Positions 17,969 through 27,898 are shown, counted from the first letter of the stretch. The stretch: DNA of 64,000 nucleotides from Streptomyces sp. BHT-5-2 (GCF_019774615.1 NZ_CP081496.1:5766001-5830000); one strand, 5' to 3'. The notes: generated by a model not told the origin, from the letters alone. Translations and numbers: made by a program.

Positions 17969-18010
17969 TCACCGCCGTGCCGTCCCGGTGGACGGGCGGC
18001 ACGGCGGTGA
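17969..18010 (-). terminator. Hairpin terminator after the lytic transglycosylase gene
   Basis: Perfect 14-base arms (TCACCGCCGTGCCG and its reverse complement) around a 14-base loop, 30 bases past the lytic transglycosylase stop. Confidence 0.75.
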
Positions 18011-18040
18011 CGGTGGCGGTACGGCCCGAGGGCCGGGCGG

Positions 18041-19876
18041 TCAGGAGGCGGCGGCCGGCCCCGTCACGGTGAGGGTGACGGTCAGCACGGCGCCGTCGGC
18101 GGTGGTCAGCCGGAGCCGGTAGGTGCCCGGGTGGGCGTCGGTGTAGAGCTTCGGGAGGGTGAGCAGGCCGTCGGCGCCGGTGGTGAGGCCCGTGAGGGTG
18201 CGGACGGGCTTGTCCTTGTCGGCACCGGTGGCCTTGGGGTCCTTGAAGTAGGGGCCGCGGTCGTTCTCGACGGGCTTCTTGGGGTCGTCGGTGACCAGGG
18301 TGGCGGTGACCGGCACTCCGGCGGCGGCCTTGCCGTGGAAGGTCGCCTTGATCTGGACGGCGTCGTCGGCGTACGCCCCGCCGGCCGCCGTCGTCAGCTG
18401 CTTGTCGGAGGTCCGGGCGAGCGCGTCGACCTTCGGCGCGGGCCTGGCGGTGACGGTGCCGGCGAAGTCGACGGGCGGCACGGTGCGGCCGGTGGCGGCA
18501 GAGGTGGCGCGGACGGTGAACGGGCCGGCGGTGTCACCGGCGTGCAGCGTCGGGGCGGTCGCCAGGCCGTCCTTGCCGGTGGTCACGGTGACCGTCGTGG
18601 CACCGCCGGGGAACCGCGTGCCGGTGGCGCCGGCGCCGAGGGTGAAGCGGACGGCGGCGCCGGCCACCGGCTTGCCGTCGGCGTCCTCGGCGCGCACCCG
18701 GGGCGCGGTGGCGAAGTCGGTGCCCACGGTGGCCGTCAGGGCCTTGCCGTCCTTGTCGGCGACCGCTTCGAGGGCGGCGGGCGGGGCGGGCTTCGTGGGC
18801 GGCTTCGGGGTGGGCGTGGGGTGCGGGACCGGCCTGGGCTTCGGGGACGGGGCGGGCGTCGGCGTGCCGTCGCCGTGGGTCGGGCCGGTGGAACGACCGG
18901 GGCGCGGCGAACCGCCCGGAACCGCCGGGGTGTTGGGCTTCGTCCGGCCCGAGGTGCCACCGGGGGCCGAAGGCGCGGCCTGCTCGCCACCGGGGCGCTT
19001 GCCGGGACCGGTGTGGGTGGCGGACGTGCCGCCGCCGCGGTGGACGGGGAGCGCGCCGCTGCCGTCCGGTACCTCGAACGTGCCCTTCCGGTAGAACGTG
19101 TACCAGGACAGCACCACACGCAGATACTCGGCGGAGTCGTTGTAACCGAGGACGGCCCGGTCGAGGTCGGCCTGATCGGACAGGTCGCGTCCGTCGGCAC
19201 AGAGGTAACGCCCCGCGGCGAGGGTGGCGTCGAAGACGTTGTTGGGGTCCTTGACGCCGTCGCCGTTGCCGTCGGCGCCCCAGCCCTCGCCGCGCGGGCC
19301 GCCCCGGGACCAGGTGGAGGGGATGAACTGCATCGGGCCGACGGCGCGGTCGAGGGTGGTGTCGCCGTCGTAGCGGCCGCCGTCGGTGTCGGATATCAGG
19401 GCGAAGCCGTGGCCGTCGAGCCGGGGCCCGAGGATCGGCGAGAGGGTGGTGCCCGCGGCGTCGACCGCGCCGCCGCGGGCGTGACCGGACTCCACCTCGC
19501 CGATCCCGGCGAGCAGTTGCCAGGGCAGCCGGCAACCCGGTTCGGAGGCGCGGAGTTGGTCCTCGGCCTTCTTGTAGGCGGCCAGGACGGTGGCCGGAAT
19601 ACCCGCCTGGGAGGGCCCGTGGAACACGCCGCCGCTGTCGCCGGAGTGGCCGGAACCCTTCGGTGGGGCGGGGGACTTGAGAGGCGGCAGGTCGGTGAAG
19701 TAGGACGAGCCGCCGTCGATGGGGGTGTCGGCGGGCGGCACCGGGCTGCGGTCGGCGCGGGCCGCGCGCTCGGCGACACCGGGCGCCTGGGAGGCGGTGA
19801 GCGCGGCCAGCGCGGCCGCCGCCACGGCCGTGGAAGCCACTCCCCTTTGGAGCCGCCGCCGGAATGTGGCTGCCAT
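18041..19876 (-). CDS. Secreted lytic transglycosylase with Ig-like C-terminal domains
   Basis: Cleaves the glycan strands of peptidoglycan outside the cell. The ATG at 19876, with GGAGGGGAC upstream, opens a signal peptide (basic start, hydrophobic Ala-rich core to about residue 38). The catalytic domain spans about residues 85-270: LLAGIGEVESGH holds the likely catalytic glutamate, and AVGPMQFIPSTW is the MltB/SLT_2 signature, with a DGNGDGVKDPNN loop that may bind calcium. A Pro/Gly/Thr-rich linker (about 290-380) leads to two Ig-like Big_1-type domains ending the 611-residue protein; these probably hold it to the wall. It is divergent from the DUF4184 gene and is followed by a strong terminator. 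Confidence 0.92.
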   Translation of the reverse strand: MAATFRRRLQRGVASTAVAAAALAALTASQAPGVAERAARADRSPVPPADTPIDGGSSYFTDLPPLKSPAPPKGSGHSGDSGGVFHGPSQAGIPATVLAAYKKAEDQLRASEPGCRLPWQLLAGIGEVESGHARGGAVDAAGTTLSPILGPRLDGHGFALISDTDGGRYDGDTTLDRAVGPMQFIPSTWSRGGPRGEGWGADGNGDGVKDPNNVFDATLAAGRYLCADGRDLSDQADLDRAVLGYNDSAEYLRVVLSWYTFYRKGTFEVPDGSGALPVHRGGGTSATHTGPGKRPGGEQAAPSAPGGTSGRTKPNTPAVPGGSPRPGRSTGPTHGDGTPTPAPSPKPRPVPHPTPTPKPPTKPAPPAALEAVADKDGKALTATVGTDFATAPRVRAEDADGKPVAGAAVRFTLGAGATGTRFPGGATTVTVTTGKDGLATAPTLHAGDTAGPFTVRATSAATGRTVPPVDFAGTVTARPAPKVDALARTSDKQLTTAAGGAYADDAVQIKATFHGKAAAGVPVTATLVTDDPKKPVENDRGPYFKDPKATGADKDKPVRTLTGLTTGADGLLTLPKLYTDAHPGTYRLRLTTADGAVLTVTLTVTGPAAAS

Positions 19877-20056
19877 ACGTGGTGTCCCCTCCGTGTCGAC
19901 CTGCCGCGCGCACCGGTCGCCGCTGTCCGGCTTCCGAGGTGTGGCGCCGTGCCGCACTCCCCAGCGCCCAACTCCGGCGACACTACGACAACTCGGGCCG
20001 CACCGTCACCACTCCCATCGGCCACATAATGATCCGAATCGATCAAGGAGGGGCCG

Positions 20057-20947
20057 ATGCCGTTCACTCTGAGCCATGCCGCCGCCGTCCTGCCGTTTCT
20101 CCGCCGCACCGGCACGGCCCGCGGCCCCCTGATCGCCCCCGCGCTGGTCGCCGGGGCGTTCGCACCGGATACGACGTACTACGCGGCCACCTTCGTTCCC
20201 GGCGGCATGGAATTCGGCACGTTCACCCACTCCCCGGCCGGCGTGGTGACGGTGGACGTACTGCTCAGCGCGCTGCTGGTCGGCGGCTGGCTCCTGGTGC
20301 GCGAGCCGCTGCGCGCACTCTTGCCGCGGACCGGACGCGAGCGGCCGGCGCCCGGCACCCCGAACCCGCCCCGGCGGCCACACACGACCCGCGAACGGGC
20401 CCTGGCAGCCGCCTGGTTCGTGGTGTCGGCGGTGCTCGGCGCCGCGACGCACGTCGGCTGGGATGCCTTCACCCACCCCGGACGCTGGGGCGCCCGGCTG
20501 CTGCCGGTGCTCGACACCGTGGTGGCCGGCCGGCCACTGGCCATGTATCTGCAGTACACCACCTCGGCGCTGGGCCTGGCGGTGGTCGGATGGTTCCTGT
20601 GGACGGCGCCACGGCCCCGCCCCACGGCCGGAACGAGTGGGACCGGGCCCGCGATACCCGAACTGCCGCTGCGCCTGCGGCTGTCGCTCACCGCCGTGGT
20701 GGCCCTCGGGGCACTGCTCGGCGGCGGATACCGCACGCTGCGGGCATACACCGTCCACGGGACGACGGTGGGGTGGTTCGACTACCTGCCGGACCTGCTC
20801 TTCGGGGCAGGCGCCGGGCTCGTACCGGCACTGCTGGTCTGCACGGCGGCACTACGGCTACGGGGCCGGCGGGCACGGCGCGACGCGGCCGCGACGGACG
20901 GGAACGCACCGGGAAGCCCGGCGGGCGCCGAGGCCGGCCCCGCCTGA
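20057..20947 (+). CDS. DUF4184 integral membrane protein
   Basis: A 296-residue protein starting MPFTLSHAAAVLPF, the hallmark of DUF4184, preceded by AAGGAGGGG. His7 with D53 and the later GAATHVGWDAFTH motif (about residues 133-145) resembles the metal-ligand pattern of the YdjM/LexA-regulated membrane hydrolase superfamily, so a membrane metalloenzyme is possible but unproved. About five to six membrane helices are visible, with a basic Pro-rich loop at 95-118. It ends against polA with a shared terminator between. Confidence 0.85.
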   Translation: MPFTLSHAAAVLPFLRRTGTARGPLIAPALVAGAFAPDTTYYAATFVPGGMEFGTFTHSPAGVVTVDVLLSALLVGGWLLVREPLRALLPRTGRERPAPGTPNPPRRPHTTRERALAAAWFVVSAVLGAATHVGWDAFTHPGRWGARLLPVLDTVVAGRPLAMYLQYTTSALGLAVVGWFLWTAPRPRPTAGTSGTGPAIPELPLRLRLSLTAVVALGALLGGGYRTLRAYTVHGTTVGWFDYLPDLLFGAGAGLVPALLVCTAALRLRGRRARRDAAATDGNAPGSPAGAEAGPA

Positions 20948-20979
20948 CACGGACCGACGGGACGACCGCAACGGAACAG

Positions 20980-21017
20980 CCGGGGTGCGGACGGCGCGAC
21001 CACCGAACGCACCCCGG
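20980..21017. terminator. Bidirectional terminator between DUF4184 gene and polA
   Basis: CCGGGGTGCG and its exact reverse complement form 10-base arms around an 18-base loop, midway between two convergent genes. Confidence 0.75.
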
Positions 21018-21024
21018 AGCGGCG

Positions 21025-23739
21025 TCAGTGCGCCGCCGACTCCCAGTCCCCGCCCGAACCGACCGAGACATCCAGCGGGGCACGGAGCTCGACGGCGGCG
21101 GCCATCTCCTTCCGGACCAGCTCCTCCAGCCGGGCCCGCTCACCGGGAGCCACCTCGACCACGATTTCGTCATGGACCTGGAGCAGCATCCGGGAGGACA
21201 GCTCCGCCGCACGCAGCGCAGCATCCACCCGCAACATCGCGATCTTGACGATGTCGGCGGCGGTGCCCTGGATCGGGGCGTTCAGCGCCATCCGCTCGGC
21301 CATCTCACGACGCTGGCGATTGTCGCTGTTGAGGTCGGGCAGATAACGGCGGCGGCCGAGGATCGTCTCGGTGTAACCGGTGGCACGGGCCTCCTCGACG
21401 ACGCGCTGGAGGTAGTCCCGCACCCCGCCGAACCGCTCGAAGAAGGTGTCCATCAGCTTGCGGGCCTCGTCCGGCTGGATGCCCAGCTGCTGGGAGAGAC
21501 CGAACGCGGACAGCCCGTAGGCCAGGCCGTAGGACATCGCCTTGATCTTGCGGCGCATCTCCGGATCGACCTCGGCCTTGGCCACCGAGAACACCTGGGA
21601 GGCAACGGTGGTGTGCAGATCCTCACCCGAGGTGAACGCCTCGATCAGGCCCTCGTCCTCGGAGAGGTGCGCCATCACCCGCAGCTCGATCTGGCTGTAG
21701 TCGGCGGTCAGCAGCGACTCGAAACCCTCGCCGACGACGAAACCGCGACGGATCGCCCGACCCTCGTCCGTCCGCACCGGGATGTTCTGCAGATTCGGAT
21801 CGGTGGAGGACAGCCGGCCGGTGGCCGCGACGGTCTGGTTGAACGTGGTGTGGATCCGGCCGTCCGCCGCGATGGTCTTGATCAGACCCTCGACCGTGGT
21901 CCGCAGCTTGGCCTGCTCCCGGTGGCGGAGCATGATCACCGGGAGCTCGTTGTCGGTCTGGGCTGCCAGCCACGCCAGGGCGTCGGCATCGGTGGTGTAG
22001 CCGGTCTTGGTCTTCTTGGTCCTGGGCAGACCCAGCTCGCCGAAAAGGACCTCCTGGAGCTGCTTGGGCGAGCCGAGGTTGAACTCATGGCCGGCCGCCG
22101 CATGCGCCTCCTTGACCGCCTGCTGGACGGCGCCGGCGAACTGCTGCTCCATCCGCTCCAGCCAACCCCGGTCGGCGGCGATACCGGCCCGCTCCATCCG
22201 GGCCAGCAGCTCACTGGTCGGCAGCTCCACCTCGCGCAGCAGATCGGCGGCACCGACCTCGGCCAGCCTGGCACCGAACGCCGTCCCCAGATCCAGAACC
22301 GTGCGGGCCTGCGCCATCAGGGCCTCCGCCTCGGCCTGCTCGTCCGCACCGAACGCCAGCTGGCCGTCCCCCGCGGCAGCCGGGGCGAGATCACGGCCCA
22401 GATACTCGATCGACAGCGCGTCCAGCGCGAAGGACCGACGACCGGGCTTGACCAGATAGGCGGCCAGCGCCGTGTCCATGGCGACACCGTCGATACGCCA
22501 GCCGTGCTCGCCGAAGACCCGCATCAGACCCTTGGCGTTGTGCATCACCTTGGGGCGGGCGGCATCGGCACTCCAGGCGGCGAAGGCCCGCTCGTCGGCC
22601 TCGTCCAGCTGCGCCGGATCGAACCAGGCAGCCGGGCCGTGCGCCGTGGCCAGCGCCACCTCGGCCACACTGCCACTGCCCAGCGTCCACACATCGACGG
22701 TGGCCACACCCAGCGGCCCGGCACCGTGCTCGACCAGCCACGGGGCCAGCTCACCGGTGCCCAGAACCGTGCCGTCCACCTCGACGCCGGCAGCCGGCTC
22801 GGCCGGCTCCGCACTCTCGGCAGCCCCCGGATCCACGGCCAGCAGGCGGTCCCGCAGACCCTGATTACGGATCTCCAGGGCATTCAGGAAGACCTTGAGG
22901 GCCTCGCGGTCATAAGGCAGGCGGGTCAGCTCCGCAGGGCCACAGGGCAGCTCGACGTCGCGGACCATCTCCGTCAGACGGCGGTTGAGCTTCACCGACT
23001 CCAGGTGATCGCGGAGATTCTGCCCCGCCTTGCCCTTCACCTCGTCGGCACGCTCCACCAGCTCGGCGAACGAACCGAACTGATTGATCCACTTCGTGGC
23101 GGTCTTCTCACCGACACCCGGAATGCCCGGGAGGTTGTCCGACGGATCACCGCGCAGGGCGGCGAAATCCGGATACTGGGCCGGCGTCAGACCGTACTTC
23201 TCGGCGACCTTCTCCGGCGTGAAACGCGTCAGCTCCGAGACGCCCTTGGTCGGATAGAGGACCGTGACGTCATCGGAGACCAGCTGGAAGGAATCCCGGT
23301 CACCGGTGACGATCGACACCTCGAAGCCCTGGGCGGTGGCCTGGGTGGCGAGCGTGGCGATGACGTCGTCGGCCTCGAAACCGTCCACCGCGAAGCGCTT
23401 GACGTGCATCGCGTCCAGCAGCTCCCCGATCAGCTCCACCTGCCCCTTGAACTCGTCGGGCGTCTTGGAACGGTTCGCCTTGTAGTCGGGGAACTCCTCC
23501 GACCGCCACGTCTTGCGCGAGACGTCGAACGCCACCGCGAAATGCGTGGGAGCCTCATCACGCAGCGTGTTCGCGAGCATCGACGCGAAGCCGTAGATCG
23601 CATTGGTCGGTTGCCCGGTCGCGGTGGTGAAATTCTCCACGGGCAGGGCGAAGAACGCCCGGTACGCCATGGAATGCCCGTCCATCAGGAGCAGGCGCGG
23701 ACGGCCACCCGCCGCCTCGCCGCCGGTCGCTTCGCTCAT
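21025..23739 (-). CDS. polA: DNA polymerase I
   Basis: Repair and Okazaki-fragment polymerase, 904 residues from the ATG at 23739 (GGAAAGG eight bases upstream; the longer frame to 23913 is not credible). The N-terminal 5' nuclease domain covers about 1-310 (LLLMDGHSMAYRAFF, DGFEADDVIATLA, GVGEKTATKW). The central 3'-5' exonuclease-like domain lacks the catalytic DxE and NxxxD residues (VDVWT and NAKGL occupy those places), so proofreading should be absent, as known for actinobacterial Pol I. The polymerase domain has motif A DYSQIELR (about 680), motif B RRKIKAMSYGLAYG and motif C VHDEIVVE (about 858). It is divergent from the molybdoenzyme gene. Confidence 0.97.
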   Translation of the reverse strand: MSEATGGEAAGGRPRLLLMDGHSMAYRAFFALPVENFTTATGQPTNAIYGFASMLANTLRDEAPTHFAVAFDVSRKTWRSEEFPDYKANRSKTPDEFKGQVELIGELLDAMHVKRFAVDGFEADDVIATLATQATAQGFEVSIVTGDRDSFQLVSDDVTVLYPTKGVSELTRFTPEKVAEKYGLTPAQYPDFAALRGDPSDNLPGIPGVGEKTATKWINQFGSFAELVERADEVKGKAGQNLRDHLESVKLNRRLTEMVRDVELPCGPAELTRLPYDREALKVFLNALEIRNQGLRDRLLAVDPGAAESAEPAEPAAGVEVDGTVLGTGELAPWLVEHGAGPLGVATVDVWTLGSGSVAEVALATAHGPAAWFDPAQLDEADERAFAAWSADAARPKVMHNAKGLMRVFGEHGWRIDGVAMDTALAAYLVKPGRRSFALDALSIEYLGRDLAPAAAGDGQLAFGADEQAEAEALMAQARTVLDLGTAFGARLAEVGAADLLREVELPTSELLARMERAGIAADRGWLERMEQQFAGAVQQAVKEAHAAAGHEFNLGSPKQLQEVLFGELGLPRTKKTKTGYTTDADALAWLAAQTDNELPVIMLRHREQAKLRTTVEGLIKTIAADGRIHTTFNQTVAATGRLSSTDPNLQNIPVRTDEGRAIRRGFVVGEGFESLLTADYSQIELRVMAHLSEDEGLIEAFTSGEDLHTTVASQVFSVAKAEVDPEMRRKIKAMSYGLAYGLSAFGLSQQLGIQPDEARKLMDTFFERFGGVRDYLQRVVEEARATGYTETILGRRRYLPDLNSDNRQRREMAERMALNAPIQGTAADIVKIAMLRVDAALRAAELSSRMLLQVHDEIVVEVAPGERARLEELVRKEMAAAVELRAPLDVSVGSGGDWESAAH

Positions 23740-23933
23740 CTTCACTGCCTTTCCTGCCACGCCCCCGATCCTGCCACGGCCCACTGACAATCCCCGCCGC
23801 GCCCGCCGACACCCGACCGCCCGCCATCCCCTTACTGCCCGCCACACGTCCATGACAGGATCGACAACGCACCACTCAGATGTGCACGGCAACGACCCGC
23901 CGCGACCCGGCACACGACCCCAGGGAGAGCGCC

Positions 23934-26246
23934 ATGGCAGCCAAGCCGCCCGCGTCGGACCCCGTCCAGGACGCGCCCGAGGTCGGCGCGCCCCAGCACT
24001 CCGCGGTCGGCATCCCGGCCATCACCCACGCCCTGAAGATCTCCCAGCAACAGATGGGCGTCCGCCGCACCGCCCTCACCCTGCTCCGGGTCAACCAGAA
24101 GAACGGCTTCGACTGCCCCGGCTGCGCCTGGCCCGAGGACGACAAACGGCACACCGCCGAATTCTGCGAGAACGGCGCCAAAGCCGTCGCCGAAGAAGCC
24201 ACCCTCCGCCGCGTCACCCCCGACTTCTTCGCCACCCACCCCGTCACCGACCTCGCCACCCGCAGCGGCTACTGGCTCGGCCAACAAGGCCGCCTCACCC
24301 ACCCCATGTACCTCCCCGAAGGCGCCGACCACTACGAACCCATCACCTGGGACCGCGCCTTCGACCTCGTCGCCGAAGAACTCACCGCCCTCGCCTCCCC
24401 CGACGAAGCCGTCTTCTACACCTCCGGCCGGACGAGCAACGAGGCCGCCTTCCTCTACCAGCTCTTCGCCCGCGAACTCGGCACCAACAACCTCCCCGAC
24501 TGCTCCAACATGTGCCACGAGTCCTCCGGCTCGGCCCTCACCGAAACCCTCGGCGTCGGCAAGGGCAGCGTCCTGTTGGAAGACCTCTACAAAGCCGACC
24601 TGATCATCGTCGCCGGCCAGAACCCCGGCACCAACCACCCCCGGATGCTCAGCGCCCTGGAAAAGGCCAAAACCAACGGCGCCAAGATCATCTCGATCAA
24701 CCCGCTGCCCGAAGCCGGCCTCGAACGCTTCAAGAACCCCCAGACCCCCCGCGGCCTGGCCGGCGGCGGCACCGCCCTCACCGACCTCTTCCTCCAGGTA
24801 CGCCTCGGCGGCGACCAGGCCCTCTTCCGCGCCCTCAACCGCCGCATCCTCGAAGAGGCCAAAACCACCCCCGGCACCCTCGACGACGACTTCATCCGCG
24901 ACCACACCCACGGCTTCGAGGAATTCGCCGCCCTCGCCGGCGCCGACGACGACTGGGACGAAACCCTGCGCGCCACCGGCCTGACCCGCGACGAGATCGA
25001 ACACGCCCTCACCATGGTCCTCGCCTCACAACGCACCATCGTGTGCTGGGCAATGGGCCTCACCCAACACAAGCACTCCGTCCCCACCATCAAGGAAGTC
25101 GTCAACTTCCTCCTGCTGCGCGGCAACATCGGCCGCCCCGGAGCCGGCGTCTGCCCCGTACGCGGCCACAGCAACGTCCAGGGCGACCGCACCATGGGCA
25201 TCTTCGAACGGCCCGCACCCGCCTTCCTCGACGCCCTGGAAAAGGAATTCGGCTTCACCCCGCCCCGCGAACACGGCTACGACGTCGTCCGCGCCATCCG
25301 CGCCCTCCGCGACGGCGACGCCAAGGTCTTCTTCGCCATGGGCGGCAACTTCGTCTCCGCCACCCCCGACACCGACGTCACCGAAGCCGCCGTCCGACGC
25401 GCCCGCCTCACCGTGCACGTCTCCACCAAACTCAACCGCTCCCACGTCGTCACCGGCGCCCGCGCCCTGATCCTGCCGACCCTCGGCCGCACCGAACGCG
25501 ACCGCCAAGTCCGCCCGGACGGGACCAGCGCCGACCAGTTCGTCACCGTCGAGGACTCCATGGGCATGGTGCACGCCTCCCGCGGCCGCCTGGAACCCGC
25601 AAGCCCCCACCTGCTCTCCGAACCCGCCATCGTCGCCCGCCTCGCCCACCGCACCCTCGGCGACCGCAGCAACACCCCCTGGGCCGCGTTCGAAAAGGAC
25701 TACGCCACGATCCGCGACCGGATCGCCCGCGTCATCCCCGGATTCGAAGACTTCAACACCAAAATCGCCCGCCCCGGAGGCTTCACCCTCCCGCACGCCC
25801 CCCGCGACAGCCGCAGCTTCCCCACCACCACCGGCAAAGCCAACTTCACCGCCGCCCCCGTGGAACACCCCACCGCCCCCGAAGGACGCCTGCTCCTCCA
25901 GACCCTCCGCTCCCACGACCAGTACAACACCACCATCTACGGCCTCGACGACCGCTACCGCGGCATCACCAACGGCCGCCGCGTCATCCTCGTCCACCCC
26001 GACGACGCCCACCGACTCGGCTTCGCCGACGGCGACTACGCCGACCTCGTCAGCGAATGGACCGACGGCAGCGAACGCCGCGCCCCCGGCTTCCGCGTCG
26101 TCCACTACCCCACCGCCCGCGGCTGCGCCGCCGCCTACTACCCCGAGACCAACGTCCTGGTGCCCCTGGACCACACCGCCGACACCAGCAACACCCCGGC
26201 CTCGAAATCCCTGGTCATCCGGCTGGAGACCACGCACAACGACTGA
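23934..26246 (+). CDS. FdhF/YdeP-family molybdopterin oxidoreductase
   Basis: A 770-residue bis-MGD molybdoenzyme of the formate-dehydrogenase-like FdhF/YdeP group; ATG at 23934 follows AGGGAGAG. Near residue 60 is a short CPGC pair, not the four-cysteine iron-sulfur motif of true formate dehydrogenases. The cofactor region shows NLPDCSNMCHESSGSAL (about 190-206), with C195 or C199 as candidate metal ligand, then AGQNPGTNHPRML. The molydop-binding domain (about 640-770) includes LRSHDQYNTTIYG. There is no Tat signal, so cytoplasmic. The physiological substrate is unknown; E. coli YdeP is linked to acid resistance. The downstream thioesterase gene is 128 bases away. Confidence 0.92.
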   Translation: MAAKPPASDPVQDAPEVGAPQHSAVGIPAITHALKISQQQMGVRRTALTLLRVNQKNGFDCPGCAWPEDDKRHTAEFCENGAKAVAEEATLRRVTPDFFATHPVTDLATRSGYWLGQQGRLTHPMYLPEGADHYEPITWDRAFDLVAEELTALASPDEAVFYTSGRTSNEAAFLYQLFARELGTNNLPDCSNMCHESSGSALTETLGVGKGSVLLEDLYKADLIIVAGQNPGTNHPRMLSALEKAKTNGAKIISINPLPEAGLERFKNPQTPRGLAGGGTALTDLFLQVRLGGDQALFRALNRRILEEAKTTPGTLDDDFIRDHTHGFEEFAALAGADDDWDETLRATGLTRDEIEHALTMVLASQRTIVCWAMGLTQHKHSVPTIKEVVNFLLLRGNIGRPGAGVCPVRGHSNVQGDRTMGIFERPAPAFLDALEKEFGFTPPREHGYDVVRAIRALRDGDAKVFFAMGGNFVSATPDTDVTEAAVRRARLTVHVSTKLNRSHVVTGARALILPTLGRTERDRQVRPDGTSADQFVTVEDSMGMVHASRGRLEPASPHLLSEPAIVARLAHRTLGDRSNTPWAAFEKDYATIRDRIARVIPGFEDFNTKIARPGGFTLPHAPRDSRSFPTTTGKANFTAAPVEHPTAPEGRLLLQTLRSHDQYNTTIYGLDDRYRGITNGRRVILVHPDDAHRLGFADGDYADLVSEWTDGSERRAPGFRVVHYPTARGCAAAYYPETNVLVPLDHTADTSNTPASKSLVIRLETTHND

Positions 26247-26374
26247 CCGCCGACAACGGGGCACCACCCCGCGGCACACGCCCGCACGACGGCCTGATAG
26301 GAACAGGCACCGACCCGCGACGATCAACAGCGGATCCACAGCCGCGTCCAACGGCGAGCGAAACGGAGCAGCCC

Positions 26375-26848
26375 ATGGGTGAGCAGAGCACGACCACCTT
26401 CCCGCAGGAGATCCTCGACCAGTGGGCCGGCATCGGCGTCGACCTGCCCGCCCTCTTCTCCGCCGGACACCTCGGCGAGCGGATGAGCGTCCAGGTCACC
26501 GAGGCCGCCCCGGAGCGCGTCGTCGGCACCATGCCCGTCGAGGGCAACACCCAGCCCTACGGACTGCTGCACGGCGGCGCCTCCGCCGTACTGGCCGAGA
26601 CCCTCGGCTCCGTCGGCGCCATGCTCCACGGCGGCCCCGCCAAGGCAGCCGTCGGCGTCGACCTCAACTGCACCCACCACCGCGGCATCCGCTCCGGACT
26701 CGTCACCGGCGTCGCCACCCCCGTACACCGCGGCCGGACCACCGCCACCTACGAGATCGTCATCACCGACGAGCAGGACAAGCGGATCTGCACCGCCCGC
26801 CTGACCTGCGTACTGCGCGACGTCGACCCCGACATGTACCGCGCCTGA
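26375..26848 (+). CDS. PaaI-type hotdog-fold thioesterase
   Basis: A 157-residue single hotdog domain. The motif QPYGLLHGGASAVLAETLGSVG (residues about 50-71; HGG with downstream E) is the active-site pattern of PaaI/YdiI acyl-CoA thioesterases such as menaquinone-pathway DHNA-CoA or phenylacetyl-CoA hydrolases. ATG at 26375 has GGAG upstream. Such enzymes act as cytoplasmic tetramers on aryl or acyl-CoA thioesters; the actual substrate cannot be chosen. A strong hairpin follows the gene at 26894. Confidence 0.9.
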   Translation: MGEQSTTTFPQEILDQWAGIGVDLPALFSAGHLGERMSVQVTEAAPERVVGTMPVEGNTQPYGLLHGGASAVLAETLGSVGAMLHGGPAKAAVGVDLNCTHHRGIRSGLVTGVATPVHRGRTTATYEIVITDEQDKRICTARLTCVLRDVDPDMYRA

Positions 26849-26893
26849 CGTCCGCACACCGGCCACCCGGCCGGCGCCCCACCGCCCGGCACC

Positions 26894-26929
26894 ACGGCCC
26901 CGCACCCGGACCTCCGGAGGCGGGGCCGT
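26894..26929 (+). terminator. Terminator after the thioesterase gene
   Basis: ACGGCCCCGC and its exact reverse complement form 10-base arms with a 16-base loop, 45 bases past the stop. Confidence 0.7.
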
Positions 26930-26955
26930 CCGCACTTGGGGCCGTCCGCACTTCA

Positions 26956-26999
26956 CAGAACAGAAAACGCCGGCGGCGCCCACAGGCACCGCCGGCGTT
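26956..26999 (-). terminator. Intrinsic terminator after pdtaR
   Basis: On the minus strand AACGCCGGCGG pairs with a matching 3' arm and is followed by GTTTTCTGTTCTG, a T-rich tail unusual for this genome; it lies 43 bases past the pdtaR stop. Confidence 0.8.
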
Positions 27000-27041
27000 C
27001 GATTCCGGCAATTCCGGAACAGGACCAGAGCGACCAGAGCC

Positions 27042-27725
27042 CTACTGGTCCTTCCCCTGCTCCTTCTTCTTCGCCTGCTCCTTCTGCTGCTGACGCTCCG
27101 TCGCGTCCTCGATGACCGCCTCGGCCACCTGGTGCATCGACAGCCGACGGTCCATCGACGTCTTCTGGATCCACCGGAACGCGGCCGGCTCCGTCAGCCC
27201 GTACTGGGTCTGCAGAATGCTCTTCGCCCGGTCCACCAGCTTCCGCGTCTCCAGCCGCTGGGTGAGGTCCGCGACCTCCTGCTCCAGCGCCCGCAGCTCG
27301 GTGAACCGCGACACCGCCATCTCGATCGCGGGCACGACGTCGCTCTTGCTGAACGGCTTCACGAGGTATGCCATGGCGCCCGCGTCCCGGGCCCGCTCGA
27401 CGAGTTCGCGCTGCGAGAACGCGGTCAGCATCAGGACCGGCGCGATGCTCTCCTCGGCGATCTTCTCGGCCGCCGAGATCCCGTCGAGGATCGGCATCTT
27501 CACGTCAAGAATGACCAGATCGGGGCGGTGCTCCCGGGCCAGTTCCACGGCTTTCTGTCCGTCTCCGGCCTCGCCGACGACGGTGTAGCCCTCCTCCTCC
27601 AGCATCTCCTTGAGGTCGAGGCGGATCAGCGCCTCGTCCTCGGCGATCACGACGCGCGTGGTCAGCGGCGGTACGTGCGACTGGTCGCCATCGGCGACAG
27701 GCTGCTGGGGCTCGGCGGCGCTCAA
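27042..27725 (-). CDS. pdtaR: ANTAR-domain response regulator (PdtaR type)
   Basis: A 227-residue two-component regulator. The receiver domain (about 24-140) has the acidic pocket E29/D30, phospho-acceptor D74 in LVILDVKMP, T/S near 100 and the conserved K in YLVKPF. The ANTAR domain (about 148-205) is an RNA-binding helical bundle that acts by antitermination at paired hairpins in target mRNAs. A Gln/Lys-rich tail ends the protein. The cognate kinase (PdtaS type) is not in the window. It is single-gene with its own terminator, immediately before tRNA-Leu. Confidence 0.93.
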   Translation of the reverse strand: MSAAEPQQPVADGDQSHVPPLTTRVVIAEDEALIRLDLKEMLEEEGYTVVGEAGDGQKAVELAREHRPDLVILDVKMPILDGISAAEKIAEESIAPVLMLTAFSQRELVERARDAGAMAYLVKPFSKSDVVPAIEMAVSRFTELRALEQEVADLTQRLETRKLVDRAKSILQTQYGLTEPAAFRWIQKTSMDRRLSMHQVAEAVIEDATERQQQKEQAKKKEQGKDQ

Positions 27726-27815
27726 GGGGACTCCTCGTTCCAGGCAGGTGGTGCCATTGCAGCCTACCTAGGGGCGGTGCTCGTTACTTACACGGTATGG
27801 TGTCTCGTGCCGCCG

Positions 27816-27898
27816 GCCGGGTTGGTGGAATGGCATACACGGATGTCTCAAACACATCTGCCCGAGAGGGCTTGCGGGTTCGAATCCCGCACCCGGCA
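27816..27898 (+). tRNA. tRNA-Leu, anticodon CAA
   Basis: The acceptor arms GCCGGGT and ACCCGGC pair perfectly, with discriminator A at 27898. The anticodon arm GATGT-CTCAAAC-ACATC places CAA at the anticodon, which reads TTG. The long variable arm (TGCCCGAGAGGGCT) is of the class II type expected for leucine, and the T arm GCGGGTTCGAATCCCGC is canonical. CCA is not encoded. A TATGGT -10-like hexamer lies at 27796-27801. Confidence 0.96.

Noticed and set aside
27816..27898. tRNA-Leu as an integration site of a genomic island
   Set aside because: No integrase and no repeat of the tRNA 3' end was seen downstream; pyk follows within a kilobase.
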